A stretch of DNA of 38,055 nucleotides from Plantago elongata (lineage: Eukaryota; Streptophyta; Magnoliopsida; Lamiales; Plantaginaceae): the NCBI GenBank assembly GCA_036897095.1, contig JAYMSP010000979.1:1-38055 (forward strand), given 5' to 3'. Shown here piece by piece: positions 1-11,867 of this stretch; the stretch's first letter is position 1; each line of letters begins with the position of its first letter. A program made the translations under genes and the position numbers. Under the pieces are notes generated by a model that ran no database searches, was not told where the DNA came from, and was given only the letters and a program-made list of their open reading frames with translations.

Positions 1-1078
1 GCCGATCTTCATCTCCAATTCTCCGTTGACACCATCACCGTTGCTGATCTGAACATCGATCTGCTGTCTGCATCTCCGTTGTTGATCTGAAGTGTTATAT
101 TTAATCATTCGTCGAGGTGTCGCGCCATGTCACCGAAGGAGTGTGGAATAATTGCCCAATCAGCGGAAAAAATGCCACATAGGACCAGTTCGTCGCTAAT
201 TCGACGAATTATGACCAAAACTGCCAATTCGACGTAGTTGTGGACTGAGAATCACAAGTGGTGCAAAATGGTCACTGCGCGTTAATTTCAGCCATAGTTT
301 TGGACCAAAGTTGCCATTCTCCCATTTTTAACTTAGAAGCTAGTTAACACTTTACCATCCAAAGATGTTCCTAATTCAAATGCAACACTTGTTAAATTGA
401 TTATAGGACCGGAGTAGGTGGCAATTGATAATTAGTACCACTAGATTCTTAAATTAATTTTAATTAACACCTAGCTAGTGGTTGATACATGGATTAAATA
501 CAAGTTGTTAGCAGTGCACATGTCATTGTATAACAAATGAAATTAAAATTGGAGTTGATGATCTTGACCCATATTTTCGGGCAGGTAATTTATTTTTAAA
601 ACCGAATATATTTATATAGAGGACAAATAGAGTAATAATTAATACTCTGTCTTATCGATGGAGTGGTTATTTCCCCACTGAAATCGAATATTTTGTACAA
701 AAAAATTTAATTTTAATTAAAAAAGGTCACTCATATTATATATACCAATCCGTACCTAAATAACGTAATATTCTATATAGCTGGTGTACGTTGCCTTTTA
801 TACTTGGCAAGCCTTTTTTAATTCTGCCCATTAGATCCAACAAAAGAGTAAAGAAAGACCTTATAGAAAATTACCTTAGAATACATATTGTGTATGAGGT
901 TTTCATCGATCACAGATCTTCAGAAAACTATCATGATATCCATCTCACAATTTCTACAAAGTAAATTATACTTTATACCATATTTATCATACTGCAAGTT
1001 AGTTATACTTATACCTGGTTGTACTGTATAGTTGTCCATATGAAGTAGATCAATAGCTTCCACATACAATTTAAGTCT
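1..1078. other. 5' flank of the NLR gene, no gene seen
   Basis: No open frame of interest is present. The first 330 bases are less AT-rich than the rest and contain several short related phrases (attcgacga / attcgacgta, aactgccaa / agttgccat), which suggests an old repeat fragment, but I could not find termini. From 330 on the sequence is AT-rich. A single W-box core (TTGACC) lies at 564-569; such sites bind WRKY factors in defence promoters, but one copy is expected by chance. I cannot fix a TATA box or a transcription start. Confidence 0.5.
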
Positions 1079-4000
1079 ATGGATGCTTCAGTTGAGTTCC
1101 TTCTGGAGAACTTGAAACAGCTGGTGACGGATCACGTCCAGTTGATCAAAGGCGCAGGCTCGGAGCTGGAGCAGCTGCAGACTGAACTTGGGAAGTTGAA
1201 GGCCTTTCAGGACGATGCACGGACGAAATACAAGAGGGACGCCACACTCAAGGCATGGGAGAAAGAGGTAAGGGAGTTGGTTTATGAAATCGAAGATACC
1301 GTGGACTCTTGCGTCACCCACTCTTACGCCCAACAGGCCAAAAGAAAAAGCCCGTTCTTCCGGATTTTCAAAGCAAAGCCTCGCACCCTCGCCCAGGCGG
1401 TCCAAGACCTTAAAGATAAGGTGTTGCCTTTGCTCACCAAGCTTAACAACACCAAGTTCACCCTAGCTAAGGCAACCGACGCTGTAGTGGCAATTACAAG
1501 GGAAATACGGCAAAACGTAAGTACATAGCCACCTTCATTCATTATGTTAAATTAGACCTTTCAACATAATGAATAAGTTATGTTCTCGTCATTTGAAATT
1601 TAGATAAGTTTTTATTTAAAATCAACCACACCTATGTGTATTTATGTGGTAGGCCCTTGTGTGTTTGTGTTTTCCTGTTTTATCACCTAAAACTAACTTG
1701 AAGTATTCGCATTCTGCATCTCTCTCGACTCTCACAATTAATTTATCATGTCACTTACGTTCATCTTATAAACTTTTTATGGTAAATCCGTTTCCCCAAT
1801 ATTAATCATGTGGACTAGGATTACTTTCAACTGAAGGAGTTGATGAAACTTCTATATTTTAAATATTTAATCTTCTTAAAAGTTACATAATAATTGATAA
1901 ATATTTCAATAACAATGTAAAAAATTATCATTACAGAGGACTTTATATATACATTAGAGGTACTGGAGCTGACTCATAGTTTGTATGAAAAGCTAAAGTA
2001 ATAATAAAATTATAGAAAATTTAAGAAACTTATACTTTTAGTATCAAAAATGTATAATTTGTGTAAAATTGAGATCGTTTAATGTTTGTTAGGTGTGTGT
2101 GAACTTCATTTTTTGATAATATTAATTTTATGTGAGGATTGAAATAATAAATATATAAGGTTCACGTGATAAAATAGTAAAATAATAAAATCTTTATTAG
2201 TTAGTACTACAGCCCAAAGTTTATCTTTTGTATGGAAAATAAGGTAACTATAATTTTTTACTGAAGTAATGATTTGAGTTGAGATTTTGTGTTGACTTTA
2301 CTTTTTAGATTATAATGAAAGTTGAATATTTAATATTATAGTAGAAGTGATAATTGGTAAAAAGAGAAAATGAAAACTTTTAATTAGAACGTAAATATTG
2401 ATAAACTGAAATTTTTAAATGGGATGAAGGAGGTAGTTATATTACCAGGAGAGACTATATTTTTAAAATATAAGTGTTTAACATGCTATGATAGATTACA
2501 CTAATTTGATGAGATATTATCATTTTCTAATTGCATAAGTAAACCCGACACTAATTTGATAGAGCTTGAACCCCCCCTCCCACCCTCTACCCAACATAAA
2601 AAAATAAAATTCACTATCATTGTCATTTTCCTATTATTTTTGAAAAATAAGTATTTTCTCCTCTAAAATTACATGCTAGTTTGCCAGTATTTAAATATGT
2701 TGTAGTTTTTTTGCTCTTGAACGCATGTCATGTTAAAATTAATTAAGATTTGTTTTTGTCTCACTAATCCTTGTATTTTATGCCATGGTTTTGCAGAAGA
2801 CTCAGAATATTGTTGGATTTAAAGAGGAGGCTAAAGAATTTATCAATTTTTTCAATAATGACTCTGAGAAATTGGAGGTTGCTTCAATTGTTGGCATGGC
2901 TGGTTTGGGGAAGACAACGTTGGCCTGGAAGATTTTTGAGGATGACATGATTAAATATGAGTTTCCAATTCTTATTTGGGTGAACGTTTCCGAAGATCTG
3001 AACATGAAGAAGGTGCTTCTTACTATACTCAAAAACTTCACTGACAACCCACAAGACAAGCCAGAGAATGTATTGCTTGAAATAGTCAGGGGGTACCTAG
3101 GGAGCAAGAAATTTTTTTTAGTTCTAGATGATATCTGGACATTGGAGGCATGGACTCAGGTCCAAAAGATATTGCCAAGGGGCAACAACATGGGCAGAGT
3201 CTTGGTAACGACCCGCCACAATGATGTGGCAAAAAAAGCTACAACGAGAAAAGAACCTCATTACTTGAGATTCCTAACAAATGAAGAGAGTTGGGAGCTT
3301 CTCCAGTACGAGGTGTTTAGTGAGCTTAATGTTGTGCCAGGTGATGTGGAGGGTATTGGGAAGGTCATAGCAGCCGATTGTGACGGACTTCCCCTCTCGA
3401 TTGTTGTCATCGGAGGGATCTTGATGGAGAAAACAGCAAGATCGAGCAGTGATGCCCTAAAGACACAATGGGAAGATGTCTCCACGAGAGTGAAACCCTA
3501 TCTAGTTGATGGAGACAAGAAGCACGTCTTGTCAAGTATTATATCTCTTAGTTACCAGCAACTTTCTGATGAGCTAAAAAACTGTTTTATGTATCTAGGA
3601 GTATATCCAGAGGACGCAGACATTCCTGTTAAAGAATTGATTCATATGTGGGTTGCGGAAGGATTTATTCAAGAAAGAGATGGGAAGACCATGGAGCTAG
3701 TTGCCCTTGACAACTTGAACGAGCTTATTAATCGGAATTTAGTGATGGTAAAAGAAGCAAAGTTTGGTGGCGAAGCCAAAATATGTCACATTCATGACTC
3801 TGTGCGCGTAATCTGTAAAGAAGAAGCTAAGCACGAAAACCAAAATTTCTTGCAGGAGATCACCAAATCAAATGACGAATTTCAACCACAGCCGAACGTG
3901 ATAGAAAAATGTCGTCGCCTTTCTATCCATTCCAATGTCCTTGAGTTTTTTAAAAAGAAACAAAAGGTCCTGAAAGCGCGTTCTTTTCTCTGTTTCCACG

Positions 4001-5147
4001 AGTCTCCCATAATTCTGGATCATGTTGAAATGACACTTGTCACAGAAGGATTTGGCTTGCTTCGTGTGTACAATGCCAAAAATATCAAATTCCCCATATT
4101 CCATCATAAGTTTACTCAACTTCTTCACTTGAGATACCTGACATTGGTGGTTGATCAGTGTAAGAGTCTTCCAGAGTTGATTGTCGAACTATGGAACCTA
4201 CAAGCCTTAATAGTGGATACATCATCAAGCACACTTGATATTGAAGCGGATTTATGGAAGATGACGCAACTAAGACACTTGAAGACAAAAGCAGCAATTT
4301 CTCTGAAGAAAGGTGGGAAAGGTGATGGAGGGGGGAAACTTCAGACACTCAGTAAATTGTCACCCGATAGTTGCACGCCTGAAACTTTTAACAAGGCGAA
4401 AAACCTTATTACGTTGGGAATCCGGGGGGATTTGAACAAAATTGCTGACTGCAATTGCTTAAGAACTTTGGATCGTCTCAACAAGTTGAAGTTGGTGAAT
4501 GAAGTGCCTAATCGACGAGCAGCAGAAAATCCGTTGCGGCGTCTACCTGATCCCCAGGATTTCCCATCACACGTCAAAATTCTGGTACTGAATGGCACTC
4601 ACCTCGACTGGAACAAGATGGAAGTACTGTCTAGGCTCGGTTTTCTGGAGGTCCTTAAACTGAAAGAAAATGCTTTCAGAGGAAGTTCCTGGGATGCAGT
4701 TGGTGGTGGTTTCAGCAAACTCCAACAGTTGCACATTGAAAGGGCGATGGAGCTAGTGTTCTGGAATGCCACGGGTGATCCTTTTCCTAAGATGCGATTC
4801 CTTATGCTCAAAAGTTGTGAAAAACTACTCGAAGTCCCACCTGTCCTTTACAACACTCTTGGGATGTTACACATGGAAGGTGTGACCAAAGGTGCAGTTC
4901 GTTCAGCCGATGCTATTTGGAAGAAGAAGGGAAAATCATTCAAGCTCGATATCGCCCCTGGAGACAAAATCTCGCCCAGGTCAGTATTACTATATGCCAT
5001 AGTTCTTTCCCAGAGTATACTTTATAATTTGATATGCCATGGGAAACAAAGTTATTAGTATGTAAGTCTTCGTGTACTTTCAAATCAGGAAAGATCAGCA
5101 ACAATGGTTCAGCTTATGTCAACCTCTTATTTTCGTGCAGGAAGTGA
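1079..5147 (+). CDS. CC-NB-ARC-LRR disease resistance protein (NLR)
   Basis: Intracellular immune receptor of the coiled-coil NLR class: a nucleotide-driven switch that senses pathogen effectors and triggers defence. Coding exons are 1079-1516, 2797-4979 and 5141-5147 (GT-AG introns, phases compatible), giving about 875 residues. Exon 1 encodes an Rx-type N-terminal helical domain with an EDVID-like EDTVD at residues 72-76. Exon 2 encodes NB-ARC: P-loop GMAGLGKTT (179-187), kinase-2 LVLDDIW (254-260), RNBS-B GRVLVTTR (279-286), GLPL (343-346), RNBS-D CFMYLGVYPED (409-419) and an IHD in place of MHD (478-480), followed by irregular LRRs. No MADA motif is seen at the N-terminus. The last exon adds only the end of one codon, a Lys and a stop; if intron 2 is retained the frame runs instead to 5058. 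No internal stop or frameshift is present, so the gene looks intact. The class is certain; the recognised pathogen cannot be told. Confidence 0.93.
1517..2796 (+). other. Intron 1 of the NLR gene (1280 bp)
   Basis: Donor GTAAGT at 1517 and acceptor TTTTGCAG ending at 2796. The intron separates the coiled-coil exon from NB-ARC and is in phase 0. An ATG at 2785 lies inside the acceptor region, so the open frame starting there is not the true protein start. The intron is very AT-rich with a C-run near 2570; no transposon ends were recognised. Confidence 0.85.
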
Positions 5148-5252
5148 ACTAAGGAGACGTACATTCTGTCATCATCAAATTTCTGGAGCCAAGTTCTTCA
5201 TTTCAACTTTCCTGTCAATGTTTTTCCTTCTTCATGTTTACATTGCATTTTA

Positions 5253-5258
5253 AATAAA
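5253..5258 (+). terminator. Candidate polyadenylation signal of the NLR gene
   Basis: A canonical AATAAA lies 106 bases after the spliced stop codon, in T-rich sequence typical of plant 3' ends. Position and motif are suggestive only; transcript ends are not visible. Confidence 0.4.
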
Positions 5259-6427
5259 CACATTTTGTCAGCAAAATGAACTTTTCCAATGCCGATTTCT
5301 GTAATACATTTTAATTACCAACGGGCTAAGTGAACTTTTTAAACTTGTAAGTTTGTATTATTGTGTTAATTAAATTTATGTAAGTTTTTTTATTTAAACG
5401 GCGACTAAAATCTCAATGTGTAAGTTGGAATAAATCATATTACAACGTGTTTGATGCGTATCGTTGTTAAAATCTATATTTGAAGTGGTGCATGTTCATA
5501 TATTTCTACCAACTAAAAGTTCACTTTTGAATTTTGCACTGAGTATTTCCTGCTTCATTGTCCACTTTTCTTTTTAAAATAAGAAGATAATTATTGCAAC
5601 GCTATATAATATAAGGTGAGTATACTTTTAAACTTTATAGGTTATATTGTTTGTTTGATTTTATAGCTTACAAGGAAATTATAAAATTATATAAAACTTT
5701 TGTAAATAATGAAAAAATGAAAATGAACGACTCAAACAATATACAACAATAATAAATTAATGTATATTTGGTACATGGGAGGGATTTTGAACTAAATCTA
5801 TTGAAATACAGTAAAAACTCTATACAATCATATCGTCAAGATCGAAAGAAAATATTACTATAAGAATTTAGTTTTAAGTAGAGGTTTGTATTAAAATTAT
5901 ACTTTTTATAATACAATAATGTTCATAATTTAAATTTTATATTTTATTGAATAAAATTACTAATTACTATCTTGGCAAGCTATAAATATTTTTGGTTTAA
6001 CAAAAAGGTTCATATATAAATAAATTACTACGTACACAGAACTTAAAAGATATGTTTATCACTCAAAAATTTAAATTATTATAACAAACAACTTTAGATA
6101 CTTATTTTTAAATCTTAAATTTCATAATGAAAATTATATTTATAGAAAAATATTATTGAATATTATGTCATTTATTATACTATGGAGGTATAATTATATA
6201 AGACGGAACTGAAAAAAGTTATAGAATATGACGATGTGGAGTTTATTCTTATTTACTAGAATTAAAGCATCGCACTAAGCGCGGTGCCCGTAAATGTAAC
6301 ATTATGTACTGTGATTTTTTTAACTTATTAGGACAAACAAGAATATTTTCAAAGAGGTGTTTGATTAATGTATGAGTCAAAACAATATACTCATTTAACT
6401 CGCAAAACTTTATACATTTATCATTGT
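5259..6427. other. Gene-free AT-rich stretch
   Basis: No coding potential. Around 5811-6190 the text (actctatacaatcatat, later ctatggaggtataatt) recalls a common plant interspersed repeat built around a CTCTATAAATTAATA-type phrase, but this copy is too decayed to delimit. Confidence 0.35.
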
Positions 6428-6670
6428 TGTCCGTCCCACGTAACTTTATGTATAACTTTATATATTAGTGAAAAATAAAGTTATTCCTGCACTGACAAAA
6501 AATTAAACAATATCAACTTTACATATAAATTACATCTTTGCCACTAAAAGTACATTTTTCCACACATTCACAATTTTTTATCATTACTTTAACTTTTCAT
6601 ATAAAATTACGCACAAACTTTTCAAGTGGTATTTCATTGATGTATGAAGTTCTTAAGGACGGAGGGAGTA
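6428..6670. mobile_element. Stowaway-like (Tc1/mariner) MITE
   Basis: The right end reads GGACGGAGGGAGTA (6657-6670), whose reverse complement TACTCCCTCCGTCC is the hallmark terminus of plant Stowaway elements. The left end near 6428 reads TGTCCGTCCCACG, the matching inverted terminus. Length is about 243 bp and the interior is AT-rich and non-coding. The element is too short to encode a transposase. The left boundary is approximate. Confidence 0.6.
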
Positions 6671-6848
6671 GCAATTTTATGTTCAAAACTTCATATCTGG
6701 CTTTTGTTATACACTCAAATTTTGACACTATGTACTTCATTCCTATTCCTCTGCTGGGATATTGGTTTTTAATTTTATTTTCTTAGTTATCAACAAGCTT
6801 TATAGTGAGATGGAAGAAGTAATTAATAATATTATTTAAGATATTATG

Positions 6849-7346
6849 CTCTGTTTACTATCTTTGCAGCTCCATGAACCTTTTTTGATAAAAAATCGTT
6901 GAATTTGCAGCTTATCAAACCAGCTAGCTTTTCGACTAGCCAATTTAAGTCTTATTTAGCAAAACTAGTTGAAAAGTTAGTTGGTAACTGGTCAAACAAG
7001 TAGTTTTTTTGTTAACAAGGTTAATTGATTAGCTTCTCAAACCAGTTAGATTTTCAACTAGCTTGTTTGAGAAGATGCGCGTTCATGTAATGAATTTTTT
7101 ATCTAAAAAAGTTCATGAAGCTGAAAAGCTAGTAATAAACATAGGCCATGTTTAGCAAAACTAGCTGAAAAGGTAGTTGGTAGCTAGTTAGGTAGCTTTG
7201 TTTTTTTTCAACAAACTAACTTGGTTAGCTTCTCAAACCCGCTAGATTTTCAGTTAGCTTGTTTGAAAAGTTGCGCATTCACGTAATAAGTTTTTTATTA
7301 AAAGAAGGTAATTGAGCTGAAAAGGTAGTGTTAAACAGAGCCATAG
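6849..7346. repeat. Tandem foldback repeat, two ~195-bp units with inverted arms (MITE-like)
   Basis: Two direct copies of a roughly 195-bp unit lie at about 6957-7148 and 7152-7346, each opening with tttagcaaaactag and closing with a (t/c)aaaca(t/g)ag phrase. The segment 6849-6956 is an inverted copy of the right part of unit 1: gctccatgaaccttttttga near 6870 mirrors aaaaagttcatgaagctg near 7107. The outer ends (GCTCTGTTTA and TAAACAGAGCC) and the junction (AACATAGGCCATGTTT, 7138-7153) are inverted. This looks like a non-autonomous DNA transposon, perhaps hAT-like, that has dimerised. No target duplication is certain and no coding sequence is present. Confidence 0.6.
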
Positions 7347-7550
7347 CCTTAACTTGTTGATAAAAACAGGCTAAGTGAAAGCATAACTCTCTAACTTTTT
7401 AGATATCATCTAACTTTTTAGCTAGTTTTGCTAATGTACATACATACATCTTTTTGATATTTCAATGATATATGCATATTTCAAGACTTTTTAATGGTAT
7501 TATAGTATCTGTAAAGTTAATTATATTATTAATTAAAATATTATATTTAT

Positions 7551-7639
7551 GACAACGAAGTGCAGCTAAATTGGTAAGACGCTTCTTCTTTAGTCTATAG
7601 ATTGAGAGTTCGAGTCACTTTTATCGTTTTAAAAAAAAA
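7551..7639 (+). mobile_element. tRNA-derived SINE-like fragment, copy 1
   Basis: The sequence contains a Pol III A-box-like phrase (gcagctaaattggtaaga), a B-box-like phrase (gagttcgagtca) about 40 bases later, and a short A-rich tail (7631-7639). The spacing is that of a tRNA-related SINE head. A second, diverged copy in the same orientation lies at 10665-10748. The cloverleaf is not conserved enough to call a functional tRNA gene. Confidence 0.55.
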
Positions 7640-7845
7640 TAAGATTTGTAAATGAAATATTTGTAAATGAATTGACTGTTTCTTAATATTTCACAATATC
7701 ACAACTAATAACACATACTAACATGCATCTTTATTAAAAAAAAAATAAGGTTATACAAATGGGATAGAATTGTGTGTCAGTATCTAAAAATATGAACATT
7801 AACCGATTTGTTCACCTTCAAAGCTGGATTAAATTGGAGTACCTT

Positions 7846-7960
7846 AGTCTTAGAATCTACCACTCCACTAAATAGACAATTGCAATGCTACCTAACACCT
7901 ACCAATCCAGATAGGATGGATCTTAAACTCACAATTCGGAGCAAACCACATAAATATTTA
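7846..7960 (+). repeat. Dispersed repeat, copy A (copy B at 20940-21200)
   Basis: The phrases ctccactaaatagacaattg, ccagataggatggatctt and cggagcaaaccac recur in the same order and orientation at 20942-20990 (ctccactaatcgacaattg, ccagatggaatggatctt) and 21182-21196 (cggagcgaaccac). Copy B carries about 190 extra bases before the last block. No coding sense is preserved; a decayed interspersed element is likely. Confidence 0.5.
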
Positions 7961-8055
7961 TACACCAAGACACTAACTTCAAGCATGTAATTGAGTTGGT
8001 GAAGGAGAAACAATTTGTCCTCATCGACCAACCGCTGGTTTGGTCTATGTTGGGG

Positions 8056-8074
8056 GTAAGAGCATTGCTCTTAC
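8056..8074. repeat. Perfect 19-bp palindrome
   Basis: GTAAGAGCA and TGCTCTTAC flank a single central base. It may be the end of a small DNA transposon, since similar GAGCA-type termini occur in plant MITEs, but no partner terminus was found. Confidence 0.4.
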
Positions 8075-8739
8075 TTCCTTCTACTCTCATCATTTCTACA
8101 ATAGCACCTCAAGTTCTTTAGCATTACAATTCAAGTCCTCTTTCTTTTTTTAATTCAACCATGTTTCATAGTATCATTTTCAACTTTAATGGAAAAAATA
8201 ATGCACGGATTTTAGAATGAATGCGAAAAATGATATTTGAAGATGATGATAAAAAGTGTTCTATTTTATACCACTAAATTATTTATTATTTTAAAATTTT
8301 TAGACCGATAATTCTATCTTTACATGAATTACCGTTAGATGATGCTGATAAAATATTTAGCTAAATTGCGTCTTTTAATATCACTCTTTATTTTTCATCA
8401 TATGATTTATTTATTTATTTTATTTAATCACACTATAGTTTATGATCAATTCATAAAATTGCATATGAATGAAAATTATACCGAAAAAATGTATTATTTA
8501 ATTACAAAAATATACTATTTATCTCCATTAAATACATCCTAAAAGATACAATTTAAATTAAAAATTATTTATACTATATAAATGTTAAAGGCATATCGTG
8601 TAAAATTGTACGTATAATTATACTAATTGTAAATTAGACGCTTAGTAATGAAAGATACTATTTTTTTGAGGTGAAATGATAGAAATTATAGGTTAGTTTA
8701 GTAGAATGTGGAACTAGGGTCTGGAAGGACATCAATTTT

Positions 8740-10135
8740 TATTTTTTTGGAACGTGAATATATTATTATTAACCAAAATAAATACAAAGCAGAAGGCGAT
8801 CGGACGATCCAGCCTAAATGTTTAAGACAAAAAACGGAAATAGAAACAAAAGAAAACTAGACAAGCATTAAATTTCCCACATGGGATGTGAGTTTGCGAT
8901 CACTCCAAGCCCTATAGAGAATAATGTTGATGATGTTTTGGGCAACTCCATTCATATTCGGTGTGCCAGAAGTCGAGTTAAAGCAATAATCATTCCGGAA
9001 CTTCCAAACCTCATACACAATTTTCGTAAAAGCCATCTTCAAGAGTTTTGCTCTTCAACCTTTACCATTTCGTCCTTCTAAGTATCCAATTCAATTGCTC
9101 GTTCGAGCTACCAAGGATATGTGGCAGTCGCAACCAGAATAGGAAAGCATTCCAAAATCGTTGCAGGAATGGCAGCTGAAAAAATAGATGCAGCAAGCTC
9201 TCGTCCGCTGGACAAAAACAACAAGTCGATGTCGAGATCACACCAAAGCGTAGTAGTCTATACTTTGTTGCAAGGCGTTCATGACAAGTGAGCCAGAGAA
9301 CCATCATTGCCCTTTGTCTTGCACCATTCTTGTAAAACAGTGAGCTCCACTCAACCTGTACATGCTCCTCTTGAAGTGCGTGGTACACCAACCCGTTGCA
9401 AACTTGGGAAGGTGCATCCTAGCATTCCATGTAGAATTTTGGAGTGTAAGTTGTCTACATTTCAAAATACCTTTAAATATCCAAGAGCTCGAAGCTGGGG
9501 GTGTGTTTGTAAGAATGTCATGTTGCGGAATGTAGTAGCTATGTACCCATTTGATCCACAAGATATCCTTCTTTACACATAAATTTCAAAGCAATTTCAA
9601 CATATATGCTTGACTCCATTTCATTAATGAGATAATTTGCAATCCACCTTGTGATTTGGGCAAACATTACTTTTCCCAAGCTATCGGTACTTTATTGCTA
9701 ATTGATTCAATGTTCGACAAAAGGAAGGATCTACAGATAGCCTCAATGTCTCGAAGTACGCCTTTGGGAGGTGGGAGACATTGTAACCAATAATTAGTCA
9801 CTGCAAAAAGAACACTTTTAATTAACTGGACTCTCCCTGCATAGCTAAGCAACTTAGCACTCCAATGTCAAATTCTAGCCACAATTCTATTAATTAGAGG
9901 TTGACATTGTAAGACCGTGAGCTTTTTACTAGTCATAGGCACCACGAGATATCGAAACAGCATGGCCCTCATGGGAAAATCGGTGAGCAGTCTGATATGC
10001 TCCTTGACATGAGGAGGGACGGAACCAAAATAAACATTGCATTTTGAGGGATTCACTCGTAGACCAGTTGTCCGGGAAAAGGCCTAGAACCGATCCATCA
10101 CTAGCCGAACAGATTCACAATCACCTCGTTAGGAT
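8740..10135 (-). mobile_element. 5'-truncated LINE (non-LTR retrotransposon), decayed
   Basis: Read on the minus strand, broken frames follow the order of a plant LINE ORF2 C-terminal half. At 10130-9868 there is a reverse transcriptase tail (TGLRVNPSKCNVYFG, preceded by an in-frame stop in DRF*AFS). At 9852-9667 LSYAGRVQLIKSVL appears, then WIKWVHSYYI at 9561-9304. At 9391-9062 a zinc-binding RT region shows CxxC and H residues (CCFCPADESLLHLF). At 9042-8857 the terminal IVYEVWKFRN phrase appears. A T-rich stretch at 8740-8750 would be the poly(A) end of the minus-strand element. The endonuclease and the main RT core are absent. Several frameshifts and stops make it inactive. No target duplication was found. 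Confidence 0.85.
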
Positions 10136-10399
10136 CTTACATATGCACCCTTGGCGTCAAGTAACATGTCAGCTGTTAAAGTTTTTAGTAAATGCTTATG
10201 ACATTGCGATGCCATTAATCATAAAAATATACTCATGTTAAAGTCCGAATCATGTCCGTATTTAATTTTTCTGGTGCGCATCAACGCAACACACTGGGTG
10301 CGTAAGAGGCCTCATGATACCTAACATGTGACCAATTTGTGGTCAATGTTAAATAGTAGATCAACATGGGCTATATAGTTTAGAGATCTACCTAGATGA

Positions 10400-10800
10400 T
10401 TAGGCATTTAGAGTTTGGTGATCTTGATATGAGCTTGGCCCTCTACTAGGTAGTAGAAATTGACGCCCTACATATGTGTATAGATTTTGGTAGAATTTGA
10501 CATTTTCTAATTATTGATTAGAATTGGCGCTCTACATAAGATTCAACATCTAGAGCATGCCATTCTACCCATATAGGTGATAGAGCAAGGCGCTCAACAT
10601 ATGTAACTAGGCATTTAGACTTTAGTGATATACATAAGTGATAAAACTTGACACTTTATATATAACGACAAGTGCAGCTCAATTGGTAAGATGCTTCACA
10701 TCCAACTAATAGGTCGAGTATCGAGTCACCTTAACCGTTTCAAAAAAATGATTAGAGCTTGACACTCTACTCATCCACACCGCCGTTGGAGCATGATGTA
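10400..10800. repeat. Degenerate minisatellite with a SINE-like insertion
   Basis: Variants of a phrase close to atagaacttgacgctctacatat recur, for example tagaaattgacgccctacat (10454), ttagaattggcgctctacat (10518), atagagcaaggcgctcaaca (10580), ataaaacttgacactttata (10641) and attagagcttgacactctac (10750). The units are irregular in spacing (about 25-60 bases). The SINE-like copy at 10665-10748 interrupts the array. No coding sequence. Confidence 0.5.
10665..10748 (+). mobile_element. tRNA-derived SINE-like fragment, copy 2
   Basis: Same family as 7551-7639: cgacaagtgcagctcaattggtaagatgcttc holds the A-box region, tatcgagtcacc the B-box, then cgtttcaaaaaaa as a short tail. The surrounding degenerate repeat resumes on both sides, so this is an insertion. 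Confidence 0.55.
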
Positions 10801-11770
10801 CCTCTCCACAAGTATATATGTGAACCATTGTCGGATTCTTACACTTCACAACTAAGTAGAGGCATGGCGAGTATTTTTAGTTTAAGTAATGATAGGATAT
10901 ATAAAAAGTTTTTTATTTTATTTTATATTTTTAGTAAAAAGATGTCTAGTTTGAGTGTAAAGTAAAATAATTTATTATTTATTGATTATAAGATAACTTC
11001 ATTTCCTAAGTACTATGTGACAGGATGGAGTACGGAATATGGAGTACTAGCAGTGGTGGAGACATAGTCGGAGCTCCATTGGGGAGCTAATTGACATCTC
11101 CTTGAAGAGTTTGAACTTGCAGATTTCAAGTTCTAACGATGTTTCCACCATTGTTTCAATCAATGTCAATACTGTGTTAATACTTCATCCCCTCACTGAT
11201 TATCCGGATTCAATTTTAATTATAAAATTAATTTCAAATTATAAATATAAAATATTCAATTAAATTATTTAATAAAGTTACTCATCATTTTGTCAATTAG
11301 GTTTCTTAACTGCAAAATCAAATTTCGATACAAGGCATTTTAATACATGGACAACAAATCTTATTAAACATCGGAGTCAGTGGGATCTAATAAATTCTAC
11401 CTACTTTAACTACTAACTACCTCACTGAGTTAAGTAAGTCGTTCATGATCCTAAAGAAAATCACTAAAGAAAATTTAATTCTTAATTAACGGTTGTTGGC
11501 TCCAGTTGTATGGTACTTATTGAACCAAGGTAGTTTTTGAGTCTTGCGGATGTAAAAAAATACCGCTTGGAGAACCGTCCTTCAAAAAGGGTTCGAGACG
11601 GTTGACCGAAAAAATGCAAAGTGTAAGCGTGTGCCGTCACAGAGACAATACCGCATATAACTAGCTAGTTTGACCTTTGCATCAACTCTAAACTGGTGTA
11701 TAATTAATAAAATTTAAATATATTTAGAACTTTAAACTTTTAGGTATAACATTTTCAAATTAAATTTTTT
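10801..11770. other. Gene-free stretch upstream of the receptor-like protein gene
   Basis: AT-rich, with no coding frame of note. Two W-box cores (TTGACC) lie at 11602-11607 and 11670-11675, about 600 and 530 bases upstream of the start codon at 12199. They could serve WRKY control of the receptor-like protein, but this is inference from motif and position alone. Confidence 0.35.
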
Positions 11771-11867
11771 TATCTCGAATGACCACACCAAAAAGTCGGT
11801 CATTATATCGAATGTCCACACCAAAAGTCTGCGATTATATCGAATGGCCACCCCAAAAGTCCGCCAC
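11771..11867. repeat. Three tandem copies of a ~33-bp repeat
   Basis: The units at 11771-11803, 11804-11835 and 11836-11867 all follow the pattern tatatcgaatg-ccacaccaaaagtc with a few substitutions. They lie 330-430 bases upstream of the receptor-like protein start codon. Non-coding. Confidence 0.75.

Noticed and set aside
2785..2796. ATG at 2785 as the NLR start codon
   Set aside because: It lies in the splice acceptor tract. The coiled-coil exon at 1079-1516 joins at 2797 in matching phase and restores a complete NLR.
6848..7350. CRISPR-like array from repeated ~195-bp units
   Set aside because: The units are long, only two, carry inverted arms, and the genome is a plant's.
7551..7639. 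Functional tRNA gene
   Set aside because: Only the A- and B-box regions resemble tRNA; the cloverleaf arms do not pair and an A-rich tail follows, as in SINEs.
8857..10056. Minus-strand frames as host genes
   Set aside because: Their order and motifs are those of LINE reverse transcriptase, and they are broken by stops and frameshifts.
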